Shown here piece after piece: positions 28,505 to 37,664 of a stretch of 64,000 nucleotides of DNA. Under the pieces are notes generated by a model. That model ran no database searches and was not told the origin of the DNA. It saw only the letters and a list, made by a program, of their open reading frames with translations. Source of the stretch: Natrinema sp. DC36 (GTDB lineage Archaea; Halobacteriota; Halobacteria; Halobacteriales; Natrialbaceae); contig NZ_CP084472.1 of the NCBI RefSeq assembly GCF_020405225.1, forward strand, positions 3,038,001 through 3,102,000, written 5' to 3'. Positions within the stretch are counted from its first letter, which is position 1. Each line of letters starts with the position of its first letter. The translations under genes were made by a program, and so were the position numbers.

Positions 28505-29851
28505 ATGGCCCGGTCCCTCCGTGAATCGAACGATGACCTGTTGGTCCCCGCCGACGTGCTCGGTGCGTTCGGTGTCACGCCGGCGGATCTCGGGCCGGGT
28601 TCGTCCGATGGCGATAGCCTCGAGACGGCGCTGGCCGACGCGCTCTCGACGGGCGTCGACCGGCGGACGGTGCTCCGTCGGACGATCACGCGGAGCGACC
28701 GCGGACTGGCCTGCTCGGCTCGGTACTCGGCGGCCGACCTCGAGCGCGAACTCGCCGCGGTCTTCGAGTCGATCCGCTGGTCGGTCACGATCACACACAC
28801 GCGGAACGGGCTGAAACTCACCGCCACCGATCCCCGCGGCCGCCGCCGCGAGACGTCGATCACGTATCCCGAGACGCCGCTGGGGACCGACAACCTCCCC
28901 GCCGTCCTCTGGACGATCAACGACGCTATCCTCGAGGGAACCGGCGCGCGGTTCGTCCTCCTCTCGGCGGGCGTCGATCGCTGGCGGGCCGCACTGGTCG
29001 AAACGAGTGCGCTCGAGCGGCTCCGCGAACGCTACGGCCCGCGGATCGAGGCCGTCGATCGGCCGCTCTGTCCGGACCACGGACTCGAGGCGTACGTCCC
29101 CGCTACGGCGGCCGACGGCGCGAGCAGACTCGACGGCGACGGTCTCGGTGCCGACGGCGACGGACCGTGGCCGCCGTGGGCACTCGAGCGGGGCTCCGAC
29201 CGGTCGCACGATCTGACGACGAGCGGCGACTCGCTCATCGACGAAGCCGAGCCGTCCGCGCGATCGGAGCCGGATTCGGACGCGGCGTCAAAGCACGTCT
29301 CGAGCGACGCGCTAGCCACGTCACCGTCAGAGGGGGGCCCGGAACGATCGATCGCATCGGCCCCCTCGAGCGAAATCGACGGCTTCGAACTTCGGGGAAC
29401 TCCCGCGGTCTCGAGACGTGACGATGACGACGGTCGCTCCGAGAACTGTGAGTCGGAAGCGACCGTGTTCGACGACGGGGAGAGTACACCAAGTAGCGAC
29501 GAGGACACGACGAACGCGGACGAATTCGGGACGCTCTCGGGGAGTAGTGAGACGGCACGCATCGACAACGACTCGTTCGGGACGGAACTCGAGCCCCAGT
29601 CCGACGACGACCGCTACCGGGCGCTCGGTGCGGCGCTCGACGCGGGCGGAACCGTCTCCGTCCGGGGCCTGCTCGAGGACGACGAGTTCCTTCCGGAGCT
29701 ACCCGCGGTCGAGTCCGAGGAGACCCGTATCGAGTTCGCCGACGGGTGTGCGCCCGTCGACGTCCCCGAGGCGACGGCGACGACCGAGCGATCGGGATTC
29801 GAGTGGGTCGATCCCGGCTCGCTCGAGACGACGCGACTCTCGAATCAGTAG
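28505..29851 (+). CDS. Unrecognised acidic protein
   Basis: This 448-aa protein has a folded-looking N-terminal half (about 1-190: LLVPADVLGAFGVTPADL..., TGVDRRTVLRRTITRS, WSVTITHTRNGLKLTATD) and a long Asp/Glu/Ser-rich low-complexity region (about 200-375). A short C-terminal segment follows (YRALGAALDAGGTVSVRGLLEDDEFLPELP). No signal peptide or membrane segment is visible. The ATG at 28505 lies about 30 nt after a TATA-like GATATATCAG. I do not recognise a family. It converges with the histidine kinase, leaving 11 nt. Confidence 0.6.
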   Translation: MARSLRESNDDLLVPADVLGAFGVTPADLGPGSSDGDSLETALADALSTGVDRRTVLRRTITRSDRGLACSARYSAADLERELAAVFESIRWSVTITHTRNGLKLTATDPRGRRRETSITYPETPLGTDNLPAVLWTINDAILEGTGARFVLLSAGVDRWRAALVETSALERLRERYGPRIEAVDRPLCPDHGLEAYVPATAADGASRLDGDGLGADGDGPWPPWALERGSDRSHDLTTSGDSLIDEAEPSARSEPDSDAASKHVSSDALATSPSEGGPERSIASAPSSEIDGFELRGTPAVSRRDDDDGRSENCESEATVFDDGESTPSSDEDTTNADEFGTLSGSSETARIDNDSFGTELEPQSDDDRYRALGAALDAGGTVSVRGLLEDDEFLPELPAVESEETRIEFADGCAPVDVPEATATTERSGFEWVDPGSLETTRLSNQ

Positions 29852-29862
29852 TGCATCGGCCG

Positions 29863-31575
29863 TTACGACGGATTCCCGTTCGATTCGGCTCGAGGGGCGG
29901 TGGGCGGAGACAGCACCGGAACTTCGACGGTGACGATCGAACCGGTCGGATCGTCCGTCTCGAACGTCACCTCACCGCCGGCGATTTCGGCCCCCCACTT
30001 GGCTAACCAGAGCCCGAGACCGCTTCCGTGTTCCAGCGGGGTTTCCGTTCCCCGCTCCAGGATGGACCGTTCGTAGTCGTCGATCCCGGATCCGTTATCC
30101 GCGATACGTATCCGTACCCGATCGCCGTCCGATTCGACTGCGACTCGAACGGACGGGTTCGGGCCGGTGTTGTGCTCGATTCCGTTTTCGATGAGGTTGA
30201 CGAACACGGGCTCGAGGACGCTAGCGACGTATATCTCCTCCAGGTCCGACTCACAATCGATGCGAGCGTCCGGATACTCCTCCCGGACAATCGCGACGCC
30301 GTCCGCGAGGAGCGACTCGAGCGGGACGACGTCGATCGAGTCGCGCCCCCGTTCGAAGACGTCGACGATTTCGCGGGCTTTGACTCCCAGTTCTTCGATT
30401 CGTCGCGCGCTCGCCGTGATCTCGTCGGCAGCGCCCTGACCCTGACCGTCCCCGTCCGCGAGTAACTCGGCGTAGCTGCTGATGACGTTCGTTTCCGTCC
30501 GAATGTTGTGCCGGAAGACGCGGTTCAGGACTTCGTGACGCTGTTGCTGTCGAACGTGTTCGCTGATATCGTGAAACGTGATGACGTGGCCGATCGTCCG
30601 GTCGTGGATGTCGGTAATGGCGGTCGCCGTCACGTCGTACAGCCGGCCGTCGTGCGGGCTCCGAAACGAGCGTCGCGTCGCGACCGATCCGTCAGTCGGG
30701 AGCAGCGAGTCGTCGGGAGCGATCTCCTGAAGCGGCCTGCCGAGGACGCGACGGGGTTCGGTTCCCAGGACGTCCGCGCCGGCGTCGTTGATTTCGACGA
30801 TGTAGTCGTGGCTGTCGGTAACGATAGCGCCGTCCGGCATCCGCTCGAAGAGCAGTCGGCGCGCACGCGGGTTCGGCGACGGACTCTTCCCGAAGAGCTG
30901 GAAACGCGTGAGTGCGCCGAGACAGGCGACGCCGGAGATCGAGAACGCGACCGGCGTCGGGTCGAGGCCCGTGACCGGGATGGCACCCACGAGAAAGAGA
31001 ACGTTACTCGCCCACGGTGCCAGGATGCCGACGAGAAGCGCGGCGCTTTGGCCCCTGAACGGCAGCGAGTCGTCTCGGATCAGTTCCAGGAGCGGAACGG
31101 AACCGAGCAGCCCCAGCAGGTACGTGTAGGCGGTGATAATCCAGAACCAGGGGCCGGGAGTCCGGCTGAGCAATACCATACCATCCTCGCGAACCAGCCT
31201 CGAGTCCGCGTAGAGCAAGCCGGTGTCAGTCAGTGCAAAGACGACGGTGAGCACCGGCACGATCGAGAGGATCGCGACGTAGCGCGGCTGAATGTACCGA
31301 TCCCGACCGGTGTACTCCAGCGAGAAGAGCATCCAGCCGACCGGAATGGCGACGACGCCGATCCATCTGAGATCCGCCCAGAAGACTTTCGCACCGAGCG
31401 TCGACGCCTCGATGTCGAAGAGCAGGAGCGCCGACCACCAGCACTGTCCGGCGAGCAGGATGACGAGCGGCACTGCACCGGGCTCAGGTCGTTCCCGCCA
31501 GGCGAGGAGGAGCGCAGTCATTCCAATCGCAATGGTTGCGAGTAATATCGCTGACAAAACAGTAAGAGAAAACAC
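29863..31575 (-). CDS. 7TM sensor histidine kinase with PAS domain
   Basis: This 570-aa kinase has seven N-terminal transmembrane helices (about 1-225, histidine-kinase N-terminal 7TM type: QCWWSALLLFDI, FWADLRWIGVVAIPVGWMLFSLEYTG). A PAS domain follows (about 242-340; MPDGAIVTDSHDYIVEIND...). The haloarchaeal HisKA-like box RVFRHNIRTE has the phospho-acceptor H356. The C-terminal HATPase has N-box FVNLIENGIEHN and G-boxes DNGSGI and GSGLGLWLAKW. The start is GTG at 31575, just downstream of a TATA-like TTTAATATC on the minus strand. No response regulator is adjacent. Confidence 0.92.
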   Translation of the reverse strand: MFSLTVLSAILLATIAIGMTALLLAWRERPEPGAVPLVILLAGQCWWSALLLFDIEASTLGAKVFWADLRWIGVVAIPVGWMLFSLEYTGRDRYIQPRYVAILSIVPVLTVVFALTDTGLLYADSRLVREDGMVLLSRTPGPWFWIITAYTYLLGLLGSVPLLELIRDDSLPFRGQSAALLVGILAPWASNVLFLVGAIPVTGLDPTPVAFSISGVACLGALTRFQLFGKSPSPNPRARRLLFERMPDGAIVTDSHDYIVEINDAGADVLGTEPRRVLGRPLQEIAPDDSLLPTDGSVATRRSFRSPHDGRLYDVTATAITDIHDRTIGHVITFHDISEHVRQQQRHEVLNRVFRHNIRTETNVISSYAELLADGDGQGQGAADEITASARRIEELGVKAREIVDVFERGRDSIDVVPLESLLADGVAIVREEYPDARIDCESDLEEIYVASVLEPVFVNLIENGIEHNTGPNPSVRVAVESDGDRVRIRIADNGSGIDDYERSILERGTETPLEHGSGLGLWLAKWGAEIAGGEVTFETDDPTGSIVTVEVPVLSPPTAPRAESNGNPS

Positions 31576-31659
31576 AGATACGGAGGAGATATGGCTGTTC
31601 GATATTAAACGTGCTGGGCAAATCAGCCCCTCGCGAAAGAGAATGGGAGTGTGCAGTTG

Positions 31660-32607
31660 TTAGGAGAGCGAGACGACGAAGGCGAGAACGGCGAAGACCA
31701 CGAGGTACTCGCATTCAGCGACCTTCGCCAGCAGTCGCTCGTTCTCGAGTCGTCCGATCAGCGACGTTACCCAGATCGAATAGCCGATTCCGGCGAGGAG
31801 CGCGAGTGCGTGTGCGGGAGAGAGGAACTCGAGGGAGACTGCGAGCACCACGAGTCCGGCCGTACAGAGATCGATCGCGGAGAGGATCCAGCGCGTCCGA
31901 GTGACGCCGAACACGACCGGAATCGTCCGGACGCCGATCGCCCGGTCGCCGTCGACGTCGCGGACGTTCGGGATCTCCGTGTTCGTAAACACCCGAAGGA
32001 AGAAGTACGAGAAGACGACGAGCGTCGAAATCGTGATCGGCTTCCCAGCGAACGCGAGCGGAAGGAGCGTCAGGGTCGCGGCCCACGCGAGCGCGACGAC
32101 GGTCGTATTGACGAGGAAGACGTCTTTCAACCGCTGGACGCGCCCAACGTTCCCGCTCCCGGGAATCCAGTTCGTGGCGTAGCACACCCAGAACACGCCC
32201 GGGAGCAAGGCGACCGCGAGTGCGATCGGGCCGCCGAGTACGGAGAGTGCGACCGCGAGCCCGTACGCGATCGACGCCAGCACGTAGAGGATATCTCGAT
32301 GTCGTCTGACGAACGCCGCCTGTCCGGGATTCGACATCACGTCGGTGTCGACGTCCGCGAGGCGATCGTTGGTGTAGACGGCGAAGACGACCAGCCCCAC
32401 GACGACCGCCGCCGGACTCGGCGGTAGCGAGAGGAGGGTCGAGACGATGACCACCTCGGCCATCGCGATCAGCGACAGATACGCCGAACTGTACACCAGT
32501 GCGTTCCATGCCCGTCCCGGACTCGAGGGGAGCCGGGCGAGCAGCGTGCTGAGTAGCGCAACCGTCGTGGTACCGACGTCTGAGAGCGTCTGATTGGTTC
32601 GTCTCAT
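31660..32607 (-). CDS. UbiA-family prenyltransferase
   Basis: This 315-aa integral membrane enzyme attaches an isoprenoid chain to an acceptor. It has both Asp-rich motifs: NDRLADVDTD (residues 80-89) and NVRDVDGDRAIG (214-225), separated by several transmembrane helices. Candidate acceptors in haloarchaea include lycopene (carotenoid elongation), geranylgeranylglyceryl phosphate and quinone precursors; none can be assigned. The minus-strand TATA-like GATATATTTAGT (about 32653-32664) is its likely promoter. Confidence 0.88.
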   Translation of the reverse strand: MRRTNQTLSDVGTTTVALLSTLLARLPSSPGRAWNALVYSSAYLSLIAMAEVVIVSTLLSLPPSPAAVVVGLVVFAVYTNDRLADVDTDVMSNPGQAAFVRRHRDILYVLASIAYGLAVALSVLGGPIALAVALLPGVFWVCYATNWIPGSGNVGRVQRLKDVFLVNTTVVALAWAATLTLLPLAFAGKPITISTLVVFSYFFLRVFTNTEIPNVRDVDGDRAIGVRTIPVVFGVTRTRWILSAIDLCTAGLVVLAVSLEFLSPAHALALLAGIGYSIWVTSLIGRLENERLLAKVAECEYLVVFAVLAFVVSLS

Positions 32608-32652
32608 AGTTTCAATAGTGTTCGAGAGCGGCCGCCTATCGGCCGCCCCGTA

Positions 32653-32664
32653 CTAAATATATCG
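32653..32664 (-). promoter_or_regulatory. TATA box for UbiA-family gene
   Basis: Minus-strand GATATATTTAGT lies about 50 nt before the ATG at 32607. It fits the haloarchaeal box A consensus, with a short leader. Confidence 0.45.
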
Positions 32665-32841
32665 GCAGTACTGAACGATGTAAGTACGGGATGCAGCCGA
32701 GTTTGATTACCGTCCGGAAACGGGGATCGGCGCTCGATCGCGGCCCGCAACGAGTTCGACTCGGAGGAGCGACCGGCGTCGGTCACGACGAGAGCCACGC
32801 CGGGCGCAAGTTTTTTCGCGTGTCGTCGAGAGGCGAGACCT

Positions 32842-32925
32842 ATGGCGCCCGAATCCCGGACGGCCGGTGTCGGCGGACAGCCAGCGCACGAGCGGTCGGG
32901 ATTCGATTTCTTCTTCGCCCGGTAA
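32842..32925 (+). CDS. Putative Phe-rich leader peptide upstream of pheST
   Basis: This 27-codon ORF (ATG at 32842, TAA at 32923) ends in ...RSGFDFFFAR, with four Phe codons (all TTC) within the last seven codons. It lies 135 nt before pheS, the Phe-tRNA synthetase alpha gene, on the same strand. An 8-bp GC-only hairpin follows its stop (32942-32949 with 32963-32970). Bacterial pheST is known to be controlled by the Phe-rich PheM leader peptide through attenuation; an archaeal analogue is inference. A poly-T-rich AAGTTTTTTCG (about 32811) could be part of its promoter. The remainder of the 452-nt gap between ubiA and pheS shows no other gene. Confidence 0.55.
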   Translation: MAPESRTAGVGGQPAHERSGFDFFFAR

Positions 32926-32941
32926 CGCCGGGCCGGTGGAT

Positions 32942-32970
32942 CCGCGAGCACTCACACCGGGCGCTCGCGG
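32942..32970 (+). promoter_or_regulatory. Hairpin between Phe-rich leader ORF and pheS
   Basis: CCGCGAGC (32942-32949) pairs exactly with GCTCGCGG (32963-32970) around a 13-nt loop, starting 17 nt after the leader stop codon. Ribosome position on the Phe codons could influence its folding. No U-tract follows, so a classical intrinsic terminator is not evident. Confidence 0.45.
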
Positions 32971-33059
32971 CGAAACCGACCGCACTCCGCTCCCCGGATC
33001 CGACGCCCGGGCATATCGGAACCGCTAACTGACCGACACGCAGGCATACGAACAAGCGA

Positions 33060-34586
33060 ATGCAACTTCCAGCACAACAGGTCGCGGTCCTCGAGGCCGC
33101 GAACGCGGACGAGGCAACGTCCGTCGACGCCCTCGCCGCGGCGACCGACCTCCCCCCCGAAACCGTCACCGGAGCCGTCTTCGAACTCGAGGACGAGGGA
33201 CTGGTCGCCGTCAGCGAGCGTGTCGACGAAACGGTCGCGCTGACCGACGAGGGGCGCGAGTACGTCACCGACGGGCTTCCCGAGGTCCGGCTCTACGAGG
33301 CCGCCCTCGAGGCCGGCGCCGACGACGAGCCCGTCTCGATGGGGCAGGTCATCGGTGCATCGGGACTCGAGGGGGGTGCGGTCGACATCGCGCTCTCGAA
33401 CTACGCGCGCAAGGACTACGGCGTGATCGACAGCGGCGAAATCACCGCCGACCCCGCTGCCGATCCGGCTGCGGACGCGGAGGCGAACGCGCTCGAGGCG
33501 CTCGCCGACGCCGACGACGCGCCGGTCGAGGCCGTCGACGCGGACGACGAACCGCTCGAGGGGCTCGAGCGCCGCGGATTGCTCGAGCGCCGCGAGTCGA
33601 CGGTCCGCGAAGTCACGCTGACCGAGCGCGCCGTCACGGAGCTGATGGCGGGCATCGAGACGAGCGAGACGGTCGGCCAGGTCACCCCGGAGCTGCTGAC
33701 CAGCGGAGAGTGGGAGGACGTCGAGTTCTCCGAGTACAACGTCGAGGCCGACGCCGAGCGCTTCGACGGCGGCAAGGTCCACATCCTGCGCCAGACCGCC
33801 GAGCGCGTCAAAGATACCCTCGTCGGCATGGGCTTCCAGGAGATGGACGGCCCCCACGTCGACGCGGACTTCTGGATCAACGACTGCCTGTTCATGCCCC
33901 AGGACCATCCCGCGCGAACGCACTGGGACCGGTTCGCGCTCGAGCGGCCGACCCACATCGACGAGTTGCCGGAAGACCTCGTCGACCGCGTCGAGCGCGC
34001 GCATCGGGAGGGCGTCGGCCCGGACGGCGAGGGTTATCACTCGCCATGGGATGAGGACTTCGCCCGGGCGCTCGCGCTCCGCGGGCACACCACCTCGCTG
34101 TCGACCCGCTATCTGGCGGGCCAGGAGGTCGGCGAAATCGAGCCCCCCGCGCGGTACTTCAGCGTCGAGAAAGTGTACCGCAACGACACGCTCGACCCGA
34201 CGCACTTACTCGAGTTCTTCCAGATCGAAGGCTGGGTGATGGCCGAGGACCTCTCGGTACGCGACCTGATGGGCACCTTCGAGGAGTTCTACGCCCAGTT
34301 CGGAATTACGGACGTTCAGTTCAAGCCCCACTACAATCCCTACACGGAGCCGAGCTTCGAGCTGTTCGGTACCCACCCGACGACCGGCGAACTCGTCGAG
34401 ATCGGCAACTCCGGGATCTTCCGGGAGGAGATGCTCGAGCCCCTCGGCGTGGAGTGCGACGTGATGGCCTGGGGACTTGCCCTCGAGCGACTGCTCATGT
34501 TGATGTACGGCTTCGAGGACATCCGGGACATCCACGGAACCCTGTGTGATCTCGAACTGCTGCGCGAAACCGAGGTGACCTACTGA
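33060..34586 (+). CDS. pheS: Phenylalanyl-tRNA synthetase alpha subunit
   Basis: This 508-aa class-II catalytic subunit has N-terminal winged-helix tRNA-binding domains (about 1-200), containing an acidic Ala/Asp-rich insert around residues 125-175. The catalytic core has motif 2 (ARYFSVEKVYRNDTLDPTHLLEFFQIEGWV), the F/Y-rich KPHYNPYTEPSFEL stretch and motif 3 (VMAWGLALERLLM). Its TGA overlaps the pheT ATG by one nucleotide, so subunit synthesis is coupled. See the preceding Phe-rich leader ORF for possible control. Confidence 0.97.
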   Translation: MQLPAQQVAVLEAANADEATSVDALAAATDLPPETVTGAVFELEDEGLVAVSERVDETVALTDEGREYVTDGLPEVRLYEAALEAGADDEPVSMGQVIGASGLEGGAVDIALSNYARKDYGVIDSGEITADPAADPAADAEANALEALADADDAPVEAVDADDEPLEGLERRGLLERRESTVREVTLTERAVTELMAGIETSETVGQVTPELLTSGEWEDVEFSEYNVEADAERFDGGKVHILRQTAERVKDTLVGMGFQEMDGPHVDADFWINDCLFMPQDHPARTHWDRFALERPTHIDELPEDLVDRVERAHREGVGPDGEGYHSPWDEDFARALALRGHTTSLSTRYLAGQEVGEIEPPARYFSVEKVYRNDTLDPTHLLEFFQIEGWVMAEDLSVRDLMGTFEEFYAQFGITDVQFKPHYNPYTEPSFELFGTHPTTGELVEIGNSGIFREEMLEPLGVECDVMAWGLALERLLMLMYGFEDIRDIHGTLCDLELLRETEVTY

Positions 34587-36298
34587 TGCCCACCGTCGAT
34601 ATCGACCCCGACGAACTGCGATCCCTGACCGGACACGACGAGAAGAGCGACGACGACCTGATCGACGACCTGTTCGGCCTCGGCCTCGAGTTCGAGGGCC
34701 GCACGGAGGACGGCGAGTTCGAACTCGAGTTCGCGCCGGACCGCCTCGATCGGCTCTCCGTCGAAGGCGTCGCCCGCTCGATGCGCTACCAGTACGGCGA
34801 CGCGCGGGGCGTCCACGTTCCCTCGCCGAACTCGCCCGAATGGACCATCGAAGTCGACGAATCGGTTCCCGACGAACGGCCGTACGTCACGGGTGCTGTC
34901 ATTCGAGACATCGATCTGGACGAGGAGAGCCTCGACTCGCTCATCCAGCTCCAGGAGAAGCTCCACGCGACGATGGGGCGCAAGCGCGCGAAGGGCGCGA
35001 TCGGGATTCACGATCTGACGATGCTCAAAGGGACCGCTGCAACGGAGGGCAACCCGACCATCCAGTACGTCGGCGTCGAGCCCGACGAGGATCGGTTCGT
35101 GCCGCTCGATTCCGATCAGGAGATGACGCCGGCGGACGTGCTCGAGGACCACCAGACGGGCCAGACCTACGCCGACCTCGTGAGCGGGTACGAGCGGTAT
35201 CCGGCGATCTACGACAGCATCGGGCTGTTCTCGTTCCCGCCGGTGATCAACGGCCGCCGGACGGAAGTGTCGACGGACTCGAGAGACCTGTTCGTCGAGA
35301 TGACCGGCACCGACCAGTGGACGATCGACAAGATGCTGAACATCGTCTGCTACGCGCTGTCGGCTCGCGGGGCCACGCTCGAGGAAGTGCGGGTCGAGTA
35401 TCCGGATCACGAGATCGTCCGTCCCGACCTCTCGATGAAGACGAAGACGGTCGCTCACGACCGCATCGAGACGATCCTCGGGATCGGGCTCGACCCCGAC
35501 GAAGTGATCGATCTCGCCGAGCGTTCCGGGCTCAAAGCGGAGAAAGAGGAGAGCGAAGACGGCGACCTCGTCTACGAGGTGACGATCCCGCCCTACCGCG
35601 TCGACGTGCTCCACCCGCTGGACGTCATCGACGACCTCGGGCGGGCCTACGGCTTCAACGAACTCGAGCCCCGCTATCCCGACGCGGGGACCGTCGGCGG
35701 GCGTCACGAGCGCTCCCGGCTCGAGAACGCCGCCCGAACCCAACTCGTCGGACTGGGCTTCGAGGACCTGCTGAACTTCCACATGATCAGCGAAGGGGAG
35801 AACTTCGACCGCCTCGATATCGCTCCCGGTGACGACGTTTACGGAGCCGGCGAGCCCGCCACGATCAAAGAGCCCTACAGCGAGGACTTCACCATGCTCC
35901 GGACGTGGGTCGTGCCCTCGCTGCTGATGGTCCTCGAGCGAAACACCCACCGCTCGTACCCACAAAATCTCGCCGAGATCGGCTTCGCCGCCGAGGTCGA
36001 CGAGCGCGAGAACACCGGCGTTGCGGAGGGCCGCCGCATCGGTGCCGTTCTCGCGAGCCACGAGGCTGGCTACGAGGACGCCAAGGCCCGACTGCAGACC
36101 CTCACTCGCAACTTCGACGTCGACCTCGAGACGCCGCCGACCGACCACCCAACCTTTATTTCGGGTCGAACCGCAGCGGTTGTCATCGACGGCGAGGAAG
36201 TCGGCGTGATCGGCGAGGTCCACCCGAAGGTGCTCGTCGAGCACGACCTCGAGGTACCGGTGTCGGCGTTCGAGTTCGACCTCGAGGCGCTGCGCTGA
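34586..36298 (+). CDS. pheT: Phenylalanyl-tRNA synthetase beta subunit
   Basis: This 570-aa subunit is of the archaeal/eukaryotic short beta type. It starts PTVDIDPDELRSLTG, followed by a B3/4-type editing region (about 90-280; LHATMGRKRAKGAIGIHDL), a B5 domain (about 290-370; LDPDEVIDLAERSGL) and a catalytic-like module (EPYSEDFTMLRTWVVPSLLMVLERNTHRSYPQNLAEIGF). The gene is followed by a strong nested hairpin element. Confidence 0.97.
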   Translation: MPTVDIDPDELRSLTGHDEKSDDDLIDDLFGLGLEFEGRTEDGEFELEFAPDRLDRLSVEGVARSMRYQYGDARGVHVPSPNSPEWTIEVDESVPDERPYVTGAVIRDIDLDEESLDSLIQLQEKLHATMGRKRAKGAIGIHDLTMLKGTAATEGNPTIQYVGVEPDEDRFVPLDSDQEMTPADVLEDHQTGQTYADLVSGYERYPAIYDSIGLFSFPPVINGRRTEVSTDSRDLFVEMTGTDQWTIDKMLNIVCYALSARGATLEEVRVEYPDHEIVRPDLSMKTKTVAHDRIETILGIGLDPDEVIDLAERSGLKAEKEESEDGDLVYEVTIPPYRVDVLHPLDVIDDLGRAYGFNELEPRYPDAGTVGGRHERSRLENAARTQLVGLGFEDLLNFHMISEGENFDRLDIAPGDDVYGAGEPATIKEPYSEDFTMLRTWVVPSLLMVLERNTHRSYPQNLAEIGFAAEVDERENTGVAEGRRIGAVLASHEAGYEDAKARLQTLTRNFDVDLETPPTDHPTFISGRTAAVVIDGEEVGVIGEVHPKVLVEHDLEVPVSAFEFDLEALR

Positions 36299-36409
36299 GG
36301 GAGACGGCGGTTTTCTCGAGTTTGAATCCGGTCTGCGGTCGCTGCGGTCCAGCCTCTGTACCGCGAGCGAGTGAAACGAGCGAGCGGGCCGACGACCGAT
36401 GTGAGTGAC

Positions 36410-36521
36410 CGAAGGGAACGAACGGAGGGAGGAGTGCTTTTGATCGAAATTTTGCCGAGTGACGAGCGAGCGAGAGCGCTATTAGCGCTCTCGCTCGTTC
36501 AGAACGCAGCGCAAAATTTCG
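36410..36521. repeat. Dispersed repeat family 2, copy a, with nested hairpins
   Basis: It lies between the converging ends of pheT and the AbrB-like gene. An 11-bp outer stem (36445-36455 with 36511-36521, CGAAATTTTGC) encloses a 14-bp perfect inner stem (36467-36480 with 36484-36497, 3-nt loop). The outer arm abuts the stop codon of the minus-strand gene. GGAGTGCTTT just before it is shared with the copy at about 51921. It is a likely two-way terminator. Confidence 0.7.
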
Positions 36522-36719
36522 TTAGAATTCGTGTTCGACGTCGTCCTCGTTGGCTTTCTGGATGATTATCTTGCCGTCCCGGACCCGGACGAAGACCTCG
36601 TCGCCGATATCCATGCCCGCGACCTCGAGTTCGTCTTCGTGGAGGTTGAGGTGGACGTTGTGGTAGTTACCGTCGTCGTCTTTCGCACCGCTTGGACTCA
36701 GCTTCTTTTTCCGTACCAT
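36522..36719 (-). CDS. Small AbrB/SpoVT-like protein
   Basis: This 65-aa basic-then-acidic protein (RKKKLSPSGAKDDDGNYHNVHLNLHEDELEVAGMDIGDEVFVRVRDGKIIIQK) has the swapped-hairpin AbrB pattern: beta strands around a MDIGDEVFVRV core ending in GKIIIQK. It is probably a DNA-binding or scaffold protein conserved in haloarchaea. On the minus strand, TTAAGTATA (36752-36760), about 35-40 nt upstream of the ATG, looks like its box A. Confidence 0.8.
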   Translation of the reverse strand: MVRKKKLSPSGAKDDDGNYHNVHLNLHEDELEVAGMDIGDEVFVRVRDGKIIIQKANEDDVEHEF

Positions 36720-36910
36720 CGCGGGATTCTATTCCGAACTTCGCCGTAGGATATACTTAAGTGTTTTCGACGCCCCGAGCGTGGCCGTGGTACGGGCGCA
36801 TCGAGCGAACGACGACGGCACGGCGACCGGATCCCGGGTGACGATACTGCGGTGAAATGGTGTACGCTACTTACTTAAAGATACTGGCGCAGTCGGTCGG
36901 TTTTGGGGGA

Positions 36911-36920
36911 TATCTTTATG
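36911..36920 (+). promoter_or_regulatory. TATA box for MC1 gene
   Basis: TATCTTTATG is centred about 27 nt before 36943. Transcription would begin near 36942. This allows either a leaderless start at 36943 or a short leader with SD GGAGG (36945-36949) serving the ATG at 36958. Confidence 0.55.
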
Positions 36921-36957
36921 TCGGATCGTGTGCTTGACTGACATGGAGGCGAAAATC

Positions 36958-37266
36958 ATGGTACGTGAAGACGGGAAACGAAACTTTGCACTGCGCGAAT
37001 CACCCGACGACGAGTCGAGTGTCTTCTCGGGTAACACACCCCGACAGGCCGCACTCAAGGCGGCCAGACGGCTCGAGCCCGGCTCGAGCGAGGAGGCGGC
37101 GGACCGCGTCGAACTCAAACTTCGAGAGAAGGGGACGGACAAGGTACACATCTACGACGGTTGGGCGTGGGAGGAGACGGCTCCCGACGACAAGCCCGAC
37201 TGGATGCCCGACGAGATCACGGAAGCGAACGTCTCGAAGAAGGGAATCGAGCACCTCGACGAGTAA
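36958..37266 (+). CDS. Non-histone chromosomal protein MC1
   Basis: This 102-aa DNA-bending chromatin protein has the family motifs KRNFALRE, SVFSGNTPRQAALKAARRLEPG, IELKLREKGTDKVHIYDGWAWEE (with V in place of I at the first position) and PDWMPDEITEANVSKKGIEHLDE. Two starts are possible. The ATG at 36958 has a GGAGG SD-like site 8 nt upstream and gives the common N-terminus MVREDGKRNF. The ATG at 36943 would be leaderless and add five residues. Confidence 0.95.
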   Translation: MVREDGKRNFALRESPDDESSVFSGNTPRQAALKAARRLEPGSSEEAADRVELKLREKGTDKVHIYDGWAWEETAPDDKPDWMPDEITEANVSKKGIEHLDE

Positions 37267-37664
37267 GCCGTCCGATCGGTAGTTTTCTCCGGTGTGACAG
37301 CGACCAGGAGCGGCGCATGAGGTCGGAGAGAGTGTGCTGCCGCGTATCGTGTGAACCGCTCGGGGTCGAGTCGTTCGATACGCTTCGGTTCTCGTGATCA
37401 AGCGAAACCGACGAGTTCGCCGACCCCGACGGGGTCTCCCAGTCCGCTTGTGAACCGACGAATCCGGTTCGGCGAGAAAACCGAACGGACGACGATACTC
37501 ACCGAGTAGAGGGTCGAATATTTTCACAATATCTCCCACATAGAGCGTTTGTCAACAAGTTAAACGGCATAATACAGAGTGTCTTTGTTAGAGCACTGCC
37601 GTACAGTTGGGTATATTCTAATAAGTGGATTTATACGGGAGTTGCCGAACAACTCGAGTGAGCC
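37267..37664. other. Intergenic gap before the NarK-type transporter
   Basis: Between MC1 and the small ORF at 37665 I see no credible gene. From about 37530 on the sequence turns AT-rich. TTTATACGGG (about 37630) is a likely box A for the downstream transcript. Confidence 0.5.

Noticed and set aside
34580-36244. A 554-codon minus-strand ORF
   Set aside because: It is antisense to pheT, which has clear PheRS beta domains and is coupled to pheS.
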